In this document: in pieces, positions 19,347 to 29,547 of the stretch
Layout of the letters: each line of letters begins with the position of its first letter
Position numbering within the stretch: the first letter of the stretch is position 1
From: Andalucia godoyi
Lineage: Eukaryota; Discoba; Jakobea; Jakobida; Andaluciidae
Reading direction: 5' to 3'
Length of the DNA: 64,000 nt
Assembly: GCA_009859145.1 (NCBI GenBank)
Contig: VRVR01000065.1
Location: 13,253-77,252, forward strand
Translations under genes and position numbers: made by a program
Notes under the pieces: model-generated
What the model was told of the DNA's origin: nothing
Database searches by the model: none
What the model saw: the letters and a program-made list of their open reading frames with translations, nothing else

Positions 19347-19885
19347 CTAGCTAATCGCGCAGACTGTAGTTAGCTAGCCTCACCCAGCCGCTGTTCGAAA
19401 CCTTAGAAAATCAACTTCCGTGCTTTCATCTCTTTCTTTAACTGGTGTGATAACCTGCCCATGGCTCAGTGCGTTTCCAGATTATTCTGAACTCGAGATG
19501 TGAGTAACAGCAAAGTTTCCAAATCATTTAATGAACCGAAGAGTTAATTTCCCTGCGGAATGTGAATTGATAGCGTCCCTATCACTGTTTTGATTTATTC
19601 GTACGATGAACGTATTTTCGAGTGCTCTGCAAACCATTTCATAACATCCCTCTCTTACAAAGGTAGAATAGACTCTGAGATTTCCATGTTTTTGACGTGG
19701 TTGCTTGACACGGAGCCATTATGTTTGGAAGAAGAAGAGTCTGCGATTTCGGAAATCAAACAGAGCACAGAGAGATACTGCAGCTCACAGGCTGAGTGTT
19801 TATTTCAATAGAATCGCATAAGAACAAGAGTCGTCAGCATCTCGACCATTCAGATGTATGACTCGACTTTCATGGAATCCATCAT
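19347..19885. other. intergenic stretch between modules B and C
   Basis: A 73-codon plus-strand frame (19590-19811) opens with TTG and has no early ATG; it is not supported as a gene. Nothing else is recognisable. Confidence 0.3.
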
Positions 19886-20470
19886 TTAGAGAGCATGATT
19901 CTCTGTCGGAATGCAGCGAAAAGTGCACTCCCCGATGCGGTGGAATGATAGCGCTGCATATTCGATAATCATCGCCATATGTTCGAACTTCGGGACATGA
20001 AACTCAACACAGAATGGAGGCAGCTGGTTTGCCTTCTTATCTGACCAAACATTCTGATTGGACATTGTTTTGGTGCTATCGGAACCAGCAGACTCAGTAA
20101 TGTCATCATTCTCGTTGTCGTCATTCTCATCTTCATCGTCCTCGTCGCCATCATCGTCGGATATGCCCTCACTGCCTTCCTCAGAATCCTCTTCGTCCGT
20201 TTCGGCGATGTCCTCGTATTCTTCATCGACTACATATTCCTCAAGAAAACCTTTCACAAGCGGAGAGAGCTGAGTCTTCGCCTTCTTCGACGTACGTTCC
20301 GCAAGTTCCGTAAGGTTCGTCTCAGCAGTAGCACGTTTTGCAGAAGAATATGGAACCTCGGATACGTTTCCGGCATCCTCTGCCATGGTAGAGAAAGGCG
20401 ATTCCGAAATCGGCTGAAACTTCGACGCAGGGAATGTGGAAGGGATTTGAGAATTCATGAGACTTCGCAT
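19886..20470 (-). CDS. 194-aa acidic nuclear-type protein, paralogue C
   Basis: ATG 20470 (a second ATG lies 12 nt on) to TAA 19886. Layout repeats that of paralogues A and B: polar N-terminus, short basic patch (ERTSKKAKT), a long Asp/Glu tract, then a conserved end (VEFHVPKFEHMAMIIEYAA, RIGECTFRC). The C-terminal 35 residues align directly with paralogue B and share I-x-E-C with A. Function unknown; the fold may be a small protein-interaction domain. Confidence 0.65.
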   Translation of the reverse strand: MRSLMNSQIPSTFPASKFQPISESPFSTMAEDAGNVSEVPYSSAKRATAETNLTELAERTSKKAKTQLSPLVKGFLEEYVVDEEYEDIAETDEEDSEEGSEGISDDDGDEDDEDENDDNENDDITESAGSDSTKTMSNQNVWSDKKANQLPPFCVEFHVPKFEHMAMIIEYAALSFHRIGECTFRCIPTENHAL

Positions 20471-20582
20471 TATTAGTTGGTCAAAGGAGCAGACAAAGGA
20501 ACAAATGATGTTGAATTCTCAGTGATAAACGAAAAAAAGAATCAACGGATGATAATCATAAAAAGTGAAACGAGCGCAATAT

Positions 20583-20738
20583 TCATACTCTCCTGAGAAC
20601 AGAAACGTCGCAGTCACGCAAGTCACCGCATTGCGAGCAGAAACAGTCCAAATGCGGAGGGCGTTCCGCTGAATCCACCTCGCAAAAGGTGAAGTGCGTG
20701 AAGTCTGCGAAGTCAAAGATTACGACTGCTTCTACCAT
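20583..20738 (-). CDS. 51-aa Cys-rich small protein upstream of paralogue C
   Basis: A complete ORF from ATG 20738 to TGA 20583. The N-terminus has a nine-nucleotide repeat (GACTTC plus three) that gives FDFADFTHF. The C-terminal half holds CFCSQCGDLRDCD, resembling one zinc knuckle and matching the Cys-rich frames upstream of paralogues A and B. It starts 22 bp from the divergent gene at 20761. It may be a short gene or the first exon of paralogue C; a GTATGA donor-like site follows codon 50. Confidence 0.45.
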   Translation of the reverse strand: MVEAVVIFDFADFTHFTFCEVDSAERPPHLDCFCSQCGDLRDCDVSVLRRV

Positions 20739-20760
20739 TTTTCTCCATAAACTTTAGACC

Positions 20761-21858
20761 ATGTCTGCCTTCTGTGCTTACATTTCACTTTTTTTCGTTA
20801 TGCATCCCAACTTAAATCGCGTTCAGATGGCTCCAAAGTATTACATCAAGGCGATGCACAATAGCGTCACGCTAAAACTCGAACCACAGAAAATTGAAGT
20901 ATACGATCAAAGAGACAGCCTGATGCTTACCTCGTCAGAATTCGATGCAATGTTGTCTCGTGTATTGGAAGAGAAGTCGAAGATAGTGTCCATTCCCTCG
21001 GCTTCTGAATCCGCTGACAGTGAAGAGGAAACAATATCGTCCGAAGGGCAGAAAACAGATACATCGGAACACCGCGCGCAGCAGCTTTTCGACGCAATTC
21101 AGGAACAAGGAAGAATGAAGTCGAATTCTACAAAAGCGGAATGCGTCTCTCAAGAAGATCTGGCCCAAATGGTAGAAAATGGGGAAAACATACATGTGAT
21201 ATCTTCGAAGTTCATAGCGATCGTCACTCGTTCCGAATACGCGTCAGCACTCACCTACGCGATATTCGCGGTCGGCGTAAGGAATATTTTGGTTCAAGAA
21301 GAGAGAGGCGAAGATGACGAACAGGAAGAAGATGAGTGTATGCAGGGACATGCTGATGGGAAACGTCCGAAAAGGGGTTTCATGCAAAGGCTTGCAACAC
21401 GCATGGCTGAATACGCCGCACATTCAAAGAAGGAAACAGCGAAGGAATGGAGGCAAAGAATCCAACCGCGCCGACTGAACAGCTACCTATGGCTGGGAAA
21501 GTTATACATGGAATTTGAGGATTTTCGCTGCCTTCGCTGCCTACCTGGTTCCCGCATATCCGACTACGTGCAGGTTGGAGTGCTGCAAAAATTGTATGCA
21601 AAACTTCAAAACTGCAGTGCTGCAGAGGTTAATAAGCAAACCATGCTGCTCGATTCCGACAAAGTTTCAGAAACGTCTTCAGATGAAGCACAGGACTGCC
21701 TGCCGAAGGAACGCAATCCTGGAAACAATAGATGGCCTCTAGTAGACAGAGCCATAACAGGACGTCCTTTTAAGAAAAGACGACGGAACAAGATCAAGCA
21801 TATGAAGGTGAAACAATACCTGAAACATTTCGCAACCGCCAAGCCAAAAACCGACTAG
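20761..21858 (+). CDS. 365-aa charged nuclear-type protein
   Basis: ATG 20761 to TAG 21858; an internal ATG at 20827 (MAPKYYIKAMHNS) may be the real start, because the first 22 residues are oddly hydrophobic. The protein has an acidic Ser-rich stretch at about 80-100, a hydrophobic helical segment (IAIVTRSEYASALTYAIFAV), an acidic run (EERGEDDEQEEDE) and a strongly basic C-terminus (KKRRRNKIK), a likely nuclear signal. The middle helix recalls the conserved C-termini of the neighbouring paralogues, but weakly. No family is assigned. Confidence 0.6.
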   Translation: MSAFCAYISLFFVMHPNLNRVQMAPKYYIKAMHNSVTLKLEPQKIEVYDQRDSLMLTSSEFDAMLSRVLEEKSKIVSIPSASESADSEEETISSEGQKTDTSEHRAQQLFDAIQEQGRMKSNSTKAECVSQEDLAQMVENGENIHVISSKFIAIVTRSEYASALTYAIFAVGVRNILVQEERGEDDEQEEDECMQGHADGKRPKRGFMQRLATRMAEYAAHSKKETAKEWRQRIQPRRLNSYLWLGKLYMEFEDFRCLRCLPGSRISDYVQVGVLQKLYAKLQNCSAAEVNKQTMLLDSDKVSETSSDEAQDCLPKERNPGNNRWPLVDRAITGRPFKKRRRNKIKHMKVKQYLKHFATAKPKTD

Positions 21859-22027
21859 TCAATAAAACACCGCTTCAGCAAAATGGCGCAAAACAACTCA
21901 AGTGACGGATGATTCCACTTGAGTGCGTAACAGCGATGCTCACATTTCTCCCAAAACCGCGCGTCCGCGTTCTGAAGACCCCAGACAAATGGAGCCCGGA
22001 TGAATGAGTTGTCTTTGAAGCACGGCC

Positions 22028-23887
22028 ATGTACTTGGAGGAGTGGGACAGAAACATTCTTGAGACCTTGAAAGATGAACACTCTGGATGGAAATGTAAGA
22101 GCTCGCTCGTAGAAATTGTTGCCATCACAGCAGTGTCGATGCCAGAAGTCCCGCATGCTGTGACTCTTGGTAGATTGGAAGAGCTGCGCACGTTTTATAC
22201 CCCTTTGGAAGAAGATGACTGGTTTGTTCTGCTTGTAGACGAAATCAAGCATCGACTCATGGCTAAAGAGTCTCTTGGAGATGACTTTTTCTTGTCGTTG
22301 CGCTGTGCTCGTCGAATTTCTCATGTTTGGAAGCAAGAAATCGATGTTTCTAGGTTGCGAGGACCTCAAAGCGAAGCCGTCTTTGCTGTGCATCAGCATT
22401 TTCAAACAGATGGTTTCCAAGCAAAGAGTATGCAGAGGTTATTCATTTTGCGCTACGTAATGCAATGCCTGGTTTGTCGCGGTACGCTGAACGGCTCCTC
22501 TCTTACATCGTTGAATCACAAGATCGAAAGTTTCGCACGCAGTAATACTCCTGCACTTGTGCAGCTTCCTGTGGGAATGGGGAAAACGGGAATCGCGATG
22601 ACACTTCCGTTCGGAATGTCCACGGGCCGTGTACTCTTTTTGGCTCCTAACACTGAAATTGCAAAGGAAGCTGTCAGAAATGCATGCGTTCAGTCCAGTA
22701 AGTGTTTTATTAAAAATCGCGGTATCCTCTGCGACGGAAGTACATTTCCGCGCGTGGGATTGATTGTTGGACGGTCGCTTGGCGTGGATGGAAGGGCGGA
22801 ATGGGAATCTCTTGGAGTTGTTGTTGCAGATGAGCATTCGTTGTCTACATTGAACGACTGTGCGTTTGTTGTGACAACTCGCTTTTTGATGCATGCAGAT
22901 GGTGCAATTATGAGGCGGCTGCCCTCCAACTTCTTCGATTTGGTCATCGTAGATGAAGCCCATCACAGTGCATGCAAAACGTACCGTCGCATTCGGTCCA
23001 AATTTCCAGGTGCTCGGTATGTCTATGCAACAGCAACACCAAATAGAGCAGACGGCCGGAAGATGGACGCACGATGTGTGTACTTTTGCCCGCGATCGCG
23101 AGCATGGGAAGTGGGTGCATGGAAACGAATCATCGTCGACAGTGTCAACCTGACGCGTCTTGTGTTTCCTTCTATGGTGCCGGACGGTGACGTTGTCGAA
23201 TTCTCTTCTTCTAGGAACATTCAAAAAGCAGGCCACATTCGATGGGTTCGAAGAGGTATTGCAAGGTCATCGGTTGCCGTCCACCAGATTCTTGGTCGAG
23301 TACTGAAACTTCTCGAGGAAAAGAATCGGCCGGAATCCACTGTTCATCATCAAGCGATTTTGCAAGCTGTGGATTTATCTCACGCGATTCTTCTGGAAAA
23401 GATGTTCAATGACCACTCTTTGAACACACGAGGCTTTCGAGCCATCGCAATTGGCTCGACCAATCCTAGTGAAAGTGATCTCCTACAAACGCACTGTGAG
23501 AAACGATTGAAGGCATTCAAGCGAGGTAGATATGACGCAATCGTCCATGTTGGAATACTTGGAGAAGGGTTTGACCATTGCAATCTGTCGATTTGTGGAA
23601 TCATCCACCCGTTTTCTACCTCTGCCCCTTTAGAACAGCTTATTGGAAGAGTGATTCGAACGTTTCCTCCAGATACTCCAGGTTTGGATCCGAGTGTTGA
23701 CAACGTCGCACATGTTGTGACTCATGCTGCATTTGGATTAGAGGCCATGATCCGAGGATTTGCGACGGATAGTACTGTTCGCACCCAGTTTCGTGGCCGG
23801 AGAAGATGGAATGCAGATGGAACAGAGGTTACTCCGGTCCTCGAAGAAGGATATGGATTGACATCTTTTTCTTTGGAGCTTCAGTAA
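22028..23887 (+). CDS. SF2 DNA/RNA helicase of the DEAH/ResIII type, 619 aa
   Basis: Intronless, ATG 22028 to TAA 23887. About 150 unassigned N-terminal residues precede the ATPase. Motif I is VGMGKTG (about 181-187), motif II VDEAHHS (about 307-313), motif III TATPNRADG (about 335-343). The C-terminal RecA lobe has VGILGEGFDHCNLS (motif V region) and QLIGRVIRT (motif VI, about 537-545). This is the ATP-dependent translocase core found in COG1061/XPB-like and type III restriction-subunit helicases. No nuclease, chromo or RNA-binding domain is attached. It may act in nuclear DNA repair, transcription or RNA metabolism; substrate unknown. Confidence 0.88.
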   Translation: MYLEEWDRNILETLKDEHSGWKCKSSLVEIVAITAVSMPEVPHAVTLGRLEELRTFYTPLEEDDWFVLLVDEIKHRLMAKESLGDDFFLSLRCARRISHVWKQEIDVSRLRGPQSEAVFAVHQHFQTDGFQAKSMQRLFILRYVMQCLVCRGTLNGSSLTSLNHKIESFARSNTPALVQLPVGMGKTGIAMTLPFGMSTGRVLFLAPNTEIAKEAVRNACVQSSKCFIKNRGILCDGSTFPRVGLIVGRSLGVDGRAEWESLGVVVADEHSLSTLNDCAFVVTTRFLMHADGAIMRRLPSNFFDLVIVDEAHHSACKTYRRIRSKFPGARYVYATATPNRADGRKMDARCVYFCPRSRAWEVGAWKRIIVDSVNLTRLVFPSMVPDGDVVEFSSSRNIQKAGHIRWVRRGIARSSVAVHQILGRVLKLLEEKNRPESTVHHQAILQAVDLSHAILLEKMFNDHSLNTRGFRAIAIGSTNPSESDLLQTHCEKRLKAFKRGRYDAIVHVGILGEGFDHCNLSICGIIHPFSTSAPLEQLIGRVIRTFPPDTPGLDPSVDNVAHVVTHAAFGLEAMIRGFATDSTVRTQFRGRRRWNADGTEVTPVLEEGYGLTSFSLELQ

Positions 23888-24153
23888 AATGGATTTGGTG
23901 GTAGTAAGCCTACCAGCCGTAGTGAAAGCACCTGCAGAAAGTTCGCACGAATCACTGCGCCCCAGATTTCTTCACAAGCTGCTGCCCAATCCGTGCACTG
24001 CGGGAAACCAAAACGTTTCGCGCGTCACCGGCCTTTCACTTTTTATTAACTTTTGTTCACTGTTTTCTTCTGTTTTTCGTTTTTCGTGTTTTTTTTTTTT
24101 TAAAGATTCAACCGATCTATTTTCTTTGTCTTAACCCTTTAATCTGACAAAGA
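23888..24153. other. intergenic, pyrimidine-rich upstream of the next gene
   Basis: A T-rich tract (about 24080-24100) lies 55-75 bp before ATG 24154. Similar T/C-rich stretches lie before several genes here (for example 32580-32635), which may be a promoter habit of this organism. Confidence 0.3.
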
Positions 24154-25224
24154 ATGTCGAATCTGAATTCATCTCCCTCCTCGTTTGCCGATTGGGAATT
24201 TGACTTGACTGCCGATTTGGCAAGATCTTCTGCAGATGCAGTTCATTATTCTCCATGGACTGACGCTGTAGAAGCGTTCCAATCGTCTCCTCCGCAGATA
24301 GTCCCGCCCGGCGATTCAGTCGACTTCTTCGCTGAATCGTTGAACCTTGTTACATCACCAGCTTCGACAGAGCATTCCACCACGCAGGACAGCGTCGTTT
24401 CGGACCTTTCGACTGGTGACGAAGTCTCTCTCCACAGAACTCCTGTTGCGGACTCCATGGACATTCCAACCGGTACGCAGGATACCCCCATTTCGAACTC
24501 GTCGACTGATGCTGCCGTTGATGACGAACCTCCCCAAGTCACTCCTATCGGAAGTCGCATTAGGGGCTCCGTGGGTACTGCCCCCCACTGGCTGTCCGTC
24601 GAAAATGGTGCTTGCTGGATTGAAGTGCGCTGGCTTCACGATTCTCCTTCTCGAGGCGGCAATTTCGACGTCACGGACGACGGTCTTCCCGAGGGCACGC
24701 GTGGCGTCCGTGAAGTCATGAAGGGAAAGCATGGCAGAGTTTCTGTGTCTGTAGTCTTCTTAGGGGGAGTGTCTACCGATGTATCGGTTTCTTTCTTTTT
24801 TGAAGACACGACTGGGACCGAACGCATGCCATTCAAGACGTCCGAAGGGATGCAGCAACGTGCACGCTTCAATCTTCGATCGGAGTCGAGATTTGGAACT
24901 CACGGGGATCAAGCTGGTGCATATGGAACTCAAGAATTCTGTTTCCAGAAAACAACGGTTCGCAAACGACTTCAATTCCGATTGCATGTCCAGGTATCTG
25001 TTGGCGATTCCACATTGGTTGCGACGAGCTGCCCGTTCAGAGTGCTCTCGCGTGCTCATCGTGGAGCTGCAGCTGCAGATCAGGCAGTTTTCTGCCACAA
25101 GGCTTTTTCTTGCATCATCGATGCACTTTCTTTCTACATGTACGTTGTTACTCTTCACATCAGATTCGTGTTGATGAGTAGCCGGGGTGTTCGACAATCA
25201 CCGGCGTTTTGTACATGTTGTTAG
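24154..25224 (+). CDS. 356-aa protein with acidic N-terminus and beta-rich C-terminal domain
   Basis: ATG 24154 to TAG 25224. Residues 1-140 are Ser/Thr/Asp-rich and disordered, like an activation domain. Residues 145-300 alternate short strands (WIEVRWLH, VSVSVVFLGG, DVSVSFFFED, FRLHVQVSVGD) and close with CPFRVLSR, as in immunoglobulin-fold transcription factors. That is only a resemblance. The last 50 residues change character, so the true end may lie in another exon. Possibly a DNA-binding regulator. Confidence 0.55.
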   Translation: MSNLNSSPSSFADWEFDLTADLARSSADAVHYSPWTDAVEAFQSSPPQIVPPGDSVDFFAESLNLVTSPASTEHSTTQDSVVSDLSTGDEVSLHRTPVADSMDIPTGTQDTPISNSSTDAAVDDEPPQVTPIGSRIRGSVGTAPHWLSVENGACWIEVRWLHDSPSRGGNFDVTDDGLPEGTRGVREVMKGKHGRVSVSVVFLGGVSTDVSVSFFFEDTTGTERMPFKTSEGMQQRARFNLRSESRFGTHGDQAGAYGTQEFCFQKTTVRKRLQFRLHVQVSVGDSTLVATSCPFRVLSRAHRGAAAADQAVFCHKAFSCIIDALSFYMYVVTLHIRFVLMSSRGVRQSPAFCTCC

Positions 25225-25245
25225 AGAATATAAATTACATAGATT

Positions 25246-25584
25246 CTATTCACTTTTTCTCTTTCTTGTTTCTTTCATTTTCAACATACGTACTGGAAAG
25301 CATACCAGTAGTTGCGCGGACAAAAAAGCAAAATAATTCGTCTGCGTATACACTGAGAAGATCGTCAAGACTTCATTCTTAGTATGAGAATGTGGCATGT
25401 ATGCGAGTAAACGAACTGGTGCTCTTGTGTCAGAAGCAGATATTATGTTTTTCGGCCATGAGTGAACATGTAGAGATTTATAATATAACACACGAGGATT
25501 TATGGTACTGGTAGATACGAGGAATCCATTGTTTTTTTGGCCAGCATTCACCAATTGGAATCGGTACTCATATCGACGATTCAT
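25246..25584 (-). CDS. 112-aa hypothetical protein or exon
   Basis: The frame opens with ATG 25584 just after a TTTCAG acceptor-like site, so it may be an internal exon. It reads RYEYRFQLVNAGQKNNGF early, which has a beta-strand character like the end of the 24154 protein, and ends in a basic tail (ETRKRKSE). No family is recognised. Confidence 0.35.
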   Translation of the reverse strand: MNRRYEYRFQLVNAGQKNNGFLVSTSTINPRVLYYKSLHVHSWPKNIISASDTRAPVRLLAYMPHSHTKNEVLTIFSVYTQTNYFAFLSAQLLVCFPVRMLKMKETRKRKSE

Positions 25585-27429
25585 TCTGAAACAGCTTCAC
25601 GCCGTGTCATCACAAGAAGCGATTTGCAAATTATTTACAAGGATCATCAAACGATATCAAATTTCCAAGTGAGGACTGGATCTGCCACCAATGGCCAGTC
25701 CAAAGGGAAACATGAATGAGAACTATAACATATTGCAGAAAACTTGAAAGAAGGATCAGTTGAGAAACAGAAGGACAAAAAATTGAATGTTTCCATCCAT
25801 TTCGTAGCACACGTACCGAATGGCTGAATTTCACAGATTTAACGATCGTATGCTCAACCGATATTCAGTTGATTGTTTCATCGAGCTTCGTTAGATTATG
25901 CTACAAAGAGAAATATGAAGATGCTCATCTCTTCAAAGACACAGACATCGGGTTGCGACACCGCGATCTGAGGGCACTTTCAGAAAATGCATTACAGCGG
26001 ATTCGGATCGTATGTTACCCCCTCCCCTTCCCTCCCTCGCCCCCTGGACACGGACAAAATTTATTATGGTAATCCTACTAGTGCAGCATTGGTGTAATCA
26101 CGGACAGTGCTTTTAAGATATCTGTTGACTTGCAGTTCTAGAACCCCCTCCCCTGCTGTAGGTCGGACACATCCGAAACTACAGTGAGTTATTTTCTGAA
26201 AGTGTTTTTGAGGTCCGTGGGAGATGCGATGAATTCGACGTCGACACCTGTAGACAGAAAGAACGGTACCCCAGGGGTACCGATCCGCAGTTTCGCAGTC
26301 TTCGAAAAACAAAAGAACACGTGCCTTAGCGATGTGAATTTACTCTGAAACCCATCTGTACAAACCGTTTCAAGAAACTTCTCAACACCTTTCCGTCAAG
26401 AATAATTAACATTGCTGCGATGAAACGTTTTCATTTTCCAAATTATCACGATTTCACGTTGACTGTTCTTTCAAAATGATTCTGGAATAGTGCTGGTTAA
26501 ATCGATTCAAATTTGCACCTTGGTAAGCAGCAGTATAAGGCGTGCCACAGTGGTTCGAGATTGCAATGTTGCCGTCCGGTGCTTTTTGGATACTACCCGC
26601 CGAGCATTTGTCTTCCCCTGTTTTGGCTTTTGAATTTTGAAATTTTGAAATTTTGAAATTCTAATCTTCATCATTGGTCTCCAATGCTGGTTCTGGGTAC
26701 CGGGGTTTGCAATTTGGCGCTCGACAATCGATTTGGCTTTTCGATGCCGGCTTCCGGTGGCTCTGTGTCGCGCAGCATAAGGCGACCGACAGTGGTCTTG
26801 GGATTTCCGATGGTGGTGTCCGGTGCGTCCGGTGCTTCTGTGGCATCCCACCGCATAAAGCATCCAAAGTCGAATACTGGGGTTCAGAAGACTATTTGAA
26901 TGGTATAATGGCGAAGCAACCACAATCAGTGTGATCATTCCGAACATGGTCTCCAAATGAGACTAGTGGATACCAATTAGATGGATTTTTTAATCAAGTC
27001 AACGGAATCGTGCATTTAGCTGTGAATCAGTGTACTGAAAGATGTTTTACGATTTTCTCCAACGCGAGAATTGAACAGAGGCATTTATTAAACCAAACTG
27101 AGAATTCTTGGAAGTGCGGTATCTTGACGGCAATAGGCTGTTTTGAAGAATCTGCAATCACAGGAAAGTTCCCTTGGTGAACTTTGCAATGGATTCGTCA
27201 TGATGAATCGCAATGTTGTCGAATCAAACACTCGTCTGGAAGCCTAGCTCATCCAGATTCTTCACAGAGCAGAGGAAAAGTAAACTGTATCATACCACAG
27301 TCTTATTCAGAAGCAGAACTGATGTTTATCCATATTTTACTGATATTTTGATCTTTCACACGTCTGAAGGAATGCGTAGCGAATTGGGAAGTTTTTAGAC
27401 GGAATTTTATATATTGAACAAAACAGAAT
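25585..27429. other. gene-poor stretch
   Basis: No supported gene in 1.8 kb. Several overlapping frames near 26660-26930 arise from repetitive GC-richer DNA. C-rich runs at 26018-26045 and 26139-26150 and a microsatellite at 26628-26662 are the only clear features. Confidence 0.4.
26628..26662. repeat. microsatellite (GAAATTTT)n
   Basis: Four consecutive 8-nt units with little variation. Confidence 0.75.
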
Positions 27430-27699
27430 ATGTCCATTGAACTTGCGTTACTGATCCTTCTGACGTTCGTGCTCGTCGGCGGATGTCTGCCATATATCTT
27501 GCGCGCTGCAGCGTGTGGCATCGACAAACTCTGGGCTGTGTTTCAGTCGAGCAAAACCAATCAACCATCGATCCAACAAATCCCCAAAGATACGATCACG
27601 TCGGGATCGTCAACAACTGTGCAGTCAGCAAAAGATGCAAGTACGGAAGACCAATCTCCATCACAGAAAGACAGCGTCCTAGACACATTCACTGGATAA
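27430..27699 (+). CDS. 89-aa single-pass membrane protein
   Basis: ATG 27430 to TAA 27699. Residues 4-29 form one hydrophobic segment (LALLILLTFVLVGG...) followed by a polar Ser/Thr/Gln-rich tail of 50 residues, giving a tail-exposed type III or signal-anchored topology. Small size and no homologue recognised. It is isolated in a gene-poor region. Confidence 0.4.
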   Translation: MSIELALLILLTFVLVGGCLPYILRAAACGIDKLWAVFQSSKTNQPSIQQIPKDTITSGSSTTVQSAKDASTEDQSPSQKDSVLDTFTG

Positions 27700-28356
27700 A
27701 CACACGAAGCGCTTATCCTATCGGCAGTAATTTACAGAAGTAATACAAATTTGTTTTGCGCGATGACAGTCTCTTTCCTTGACGTAAAATTCTTTATTTC
27801 TGCAACATTGTAGCTTTTTCTGCTATTCGCAGCTGTCCTTTTTCATGATCTTGCAGTATTTGTTTTTTCTCAAAGGATTTGCAATTTTCCGATACCGACA
27901 TGATGTAATGCTTTTGCAGAAATGTGAATCAAAGCACTACGTTGAAAACGGAAGGCCGTATGAAAAATGATGGTAAACTCGAAAAGCCGTGCAAAGTGCC
28001 GAGGTCGTGTGGCACAAATTTTGGGGCGAAACTCTTTGCGAAATGGCCCAATGGTATGTTGCTTGTAAACAATGGAATCATGCTGTCCGTTGTGTACCTC
28101 AGTTTTTTGCTTGTTCATTCGAAACTTGTTTCATCGACAAGGCACTCAATACCATGCTAATGATTTGCACACTTGCTAGTCCAAAGACTATACGAGCCGG
28201 CTGACTAACTGCTTTTGCTTTCACGTTTCTTTCTTGTTAACAGGATTTCTTCGAGAAACTCCATTGAACCGTTCTAACAAAGCATGTCGTGGGTCGGCTC
28301 CTTGTTACGTTGTCAAACTAATTTCAGAAACCTCACAGCAGTCTGGAGCACATGGT
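27700..28356. other. gap before the first hairpin element
   Basis: Overlapping short frames at 27924-28204 on both strands have no supporting start or splice sites. Nothing certain is seen. Confidence 0.25.
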
Positions 28357-28566
28357 CCCTTTCTTCGGCTGTGCAGGGTCTGTGCACGTCTGCTTTTACA
28401 TACTACCATATATAGTAATATTATATTCTTATCTTAATAAGTATTGAAAGACTCTCTTCGCGCGGAGAAATAGAGAAATAGAGAAAGATAAAGAATAAAA
28501 AGCAATTTAAAAAAGGAAATGTCGTATGAGCAAATATGCACAGACCCTGCACAGCCGAAGAAAGGG
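28357..28566 (+). mobile_element. MITE-like hairpin element, copy 1
   Basis: A 210-bp element with perfect 30-nt terminal inverted repeats (28357-28386 and 28537-28566, beginning CCCTTTCTTCGGCTG). The AT-rich centre contains a roughly 100-bp core (about 28400-28500), including ACTCTCTTCGCGCGGAG, that is repeated in inverse orientation in copy 2. No coding capacity. Features fit a non-autonomous DNA transposon; the flanks do not show a certain target duplication. Confidence 0.75.
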
Positions 28567-28907
28567 GTAGCTGACTGAAGGAGAGAGAAAAGTTCTCAAC
28601 AAGACATCAGGACATAATCATCACAACACCAGAGTATATGCAAATTGCAGTACGACAGGGAACGACCTAGAACAAGGTGTAGAACGCCAGAAAGCCTGAA
28701 ACTCAGACCCTCATGAGAAGACGAGATTCTACCATTTTTGTGAGGAAATCTCTTACACAATTGAGCTGCCTGAGTGTACCCCGTCATGGAATGCCATCCT
28801 CAGTTACCAAGGACATTCTTTATTTCACGACAATAGCCGAAGATTTTAGGAACTTTATTTTTAAGGTGTCACATCCCGAACACCATGTTGAAAGACAAAG
28901 TTTAGCT

Positions 28908-29156
28908 AAGGCCTTCACAGGTCGTCTTGCTTTTCTTGCCTTGTGCAGGTCTGTGCGTGTTTGCTTGTACAACATTTCCTTTTTTAAATTACTTTTATTC
29001 TTTATATTTCTATATTTCTCTATTTCTCCGCGCGAAGAGAGTCTTCCAATACTTATTAAGATAAGTATATAAGATTACTATATATGGTAGTATGTAAAAG
29101 CAAACGTGCACAGACCTGCACAAGGCAAGAAAAGCAAGACGACTTGTGAAGGCCTT
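28908..29156 (-). mobile_element. MITE-like hairpin element, copy 2, inverted relative to copy 1
   Basis: A 249-bp element with about 50-nt terminal inverted repeats starting AAGGCCTTCACA and containing TTGTGCAGGTCTGTGC, related to the copy 1 ends (TGTGCAGGGTCTGTGC). Its core is the reverse complement of the copy 1 core. The outer 20 bp of each end differ from copy 1, so the copies have diverged at their tips or are nested. Confidence 0.75.
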
Positions 29157-29547
29157 GGTCCAAACCTGGGAAGCAAAGACTTGTGAAAGATAGCATGTTT
29201 TTCAAAAACCTGTGAAAGACGATTAACGTCAAGGAACACAACGAAACAGTGACAACACAGAGAAACCATACCTTTCTTCCTCTTTCAACTTAACAACTGC
29301 ATGCAGGAAAGAAGAAAGATTGCATTATGAAAGACGGCAGGCTGGTGCACACAGCTACCTGGGCGGATACATGAAGAGGTTTACAAGTTTCGTACGTACA
29401 AGAGATGCGGGATGACAGAGGTATTTCTGGGGGAAATTTCGAGATGCTCGTGGAGCGTTCGAGCTTTTTGATTAGAGTATCGTTTACATCGTTGGGGTTT
29501 ACATCTTGGGCTAAGCTACATGAGCGTTGGACATAGATAGTTCATAT

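Noticed and set aside
19590-19811. 73-codon plus-strand frame
   Set aside because: Opens with TTG, no early ATG, no similarity to anything nearby.
22439-23236. 265-codon minus-strand frame inside the helicase
   Set aside because: A shadow of the helicase coding strand, which carries all SF2 motifs.
26521-26560. GTTCGAGAT resembling a tRNA T-arm
   Set aside because: No matching acceptor stem, D-arm or anticodon arm around it.
26660-26934. Several overlapping plus and minus frames of 60-86 codons
   Set aside because: Open in many frames at once because of repetitive composition; no domain, no start context.
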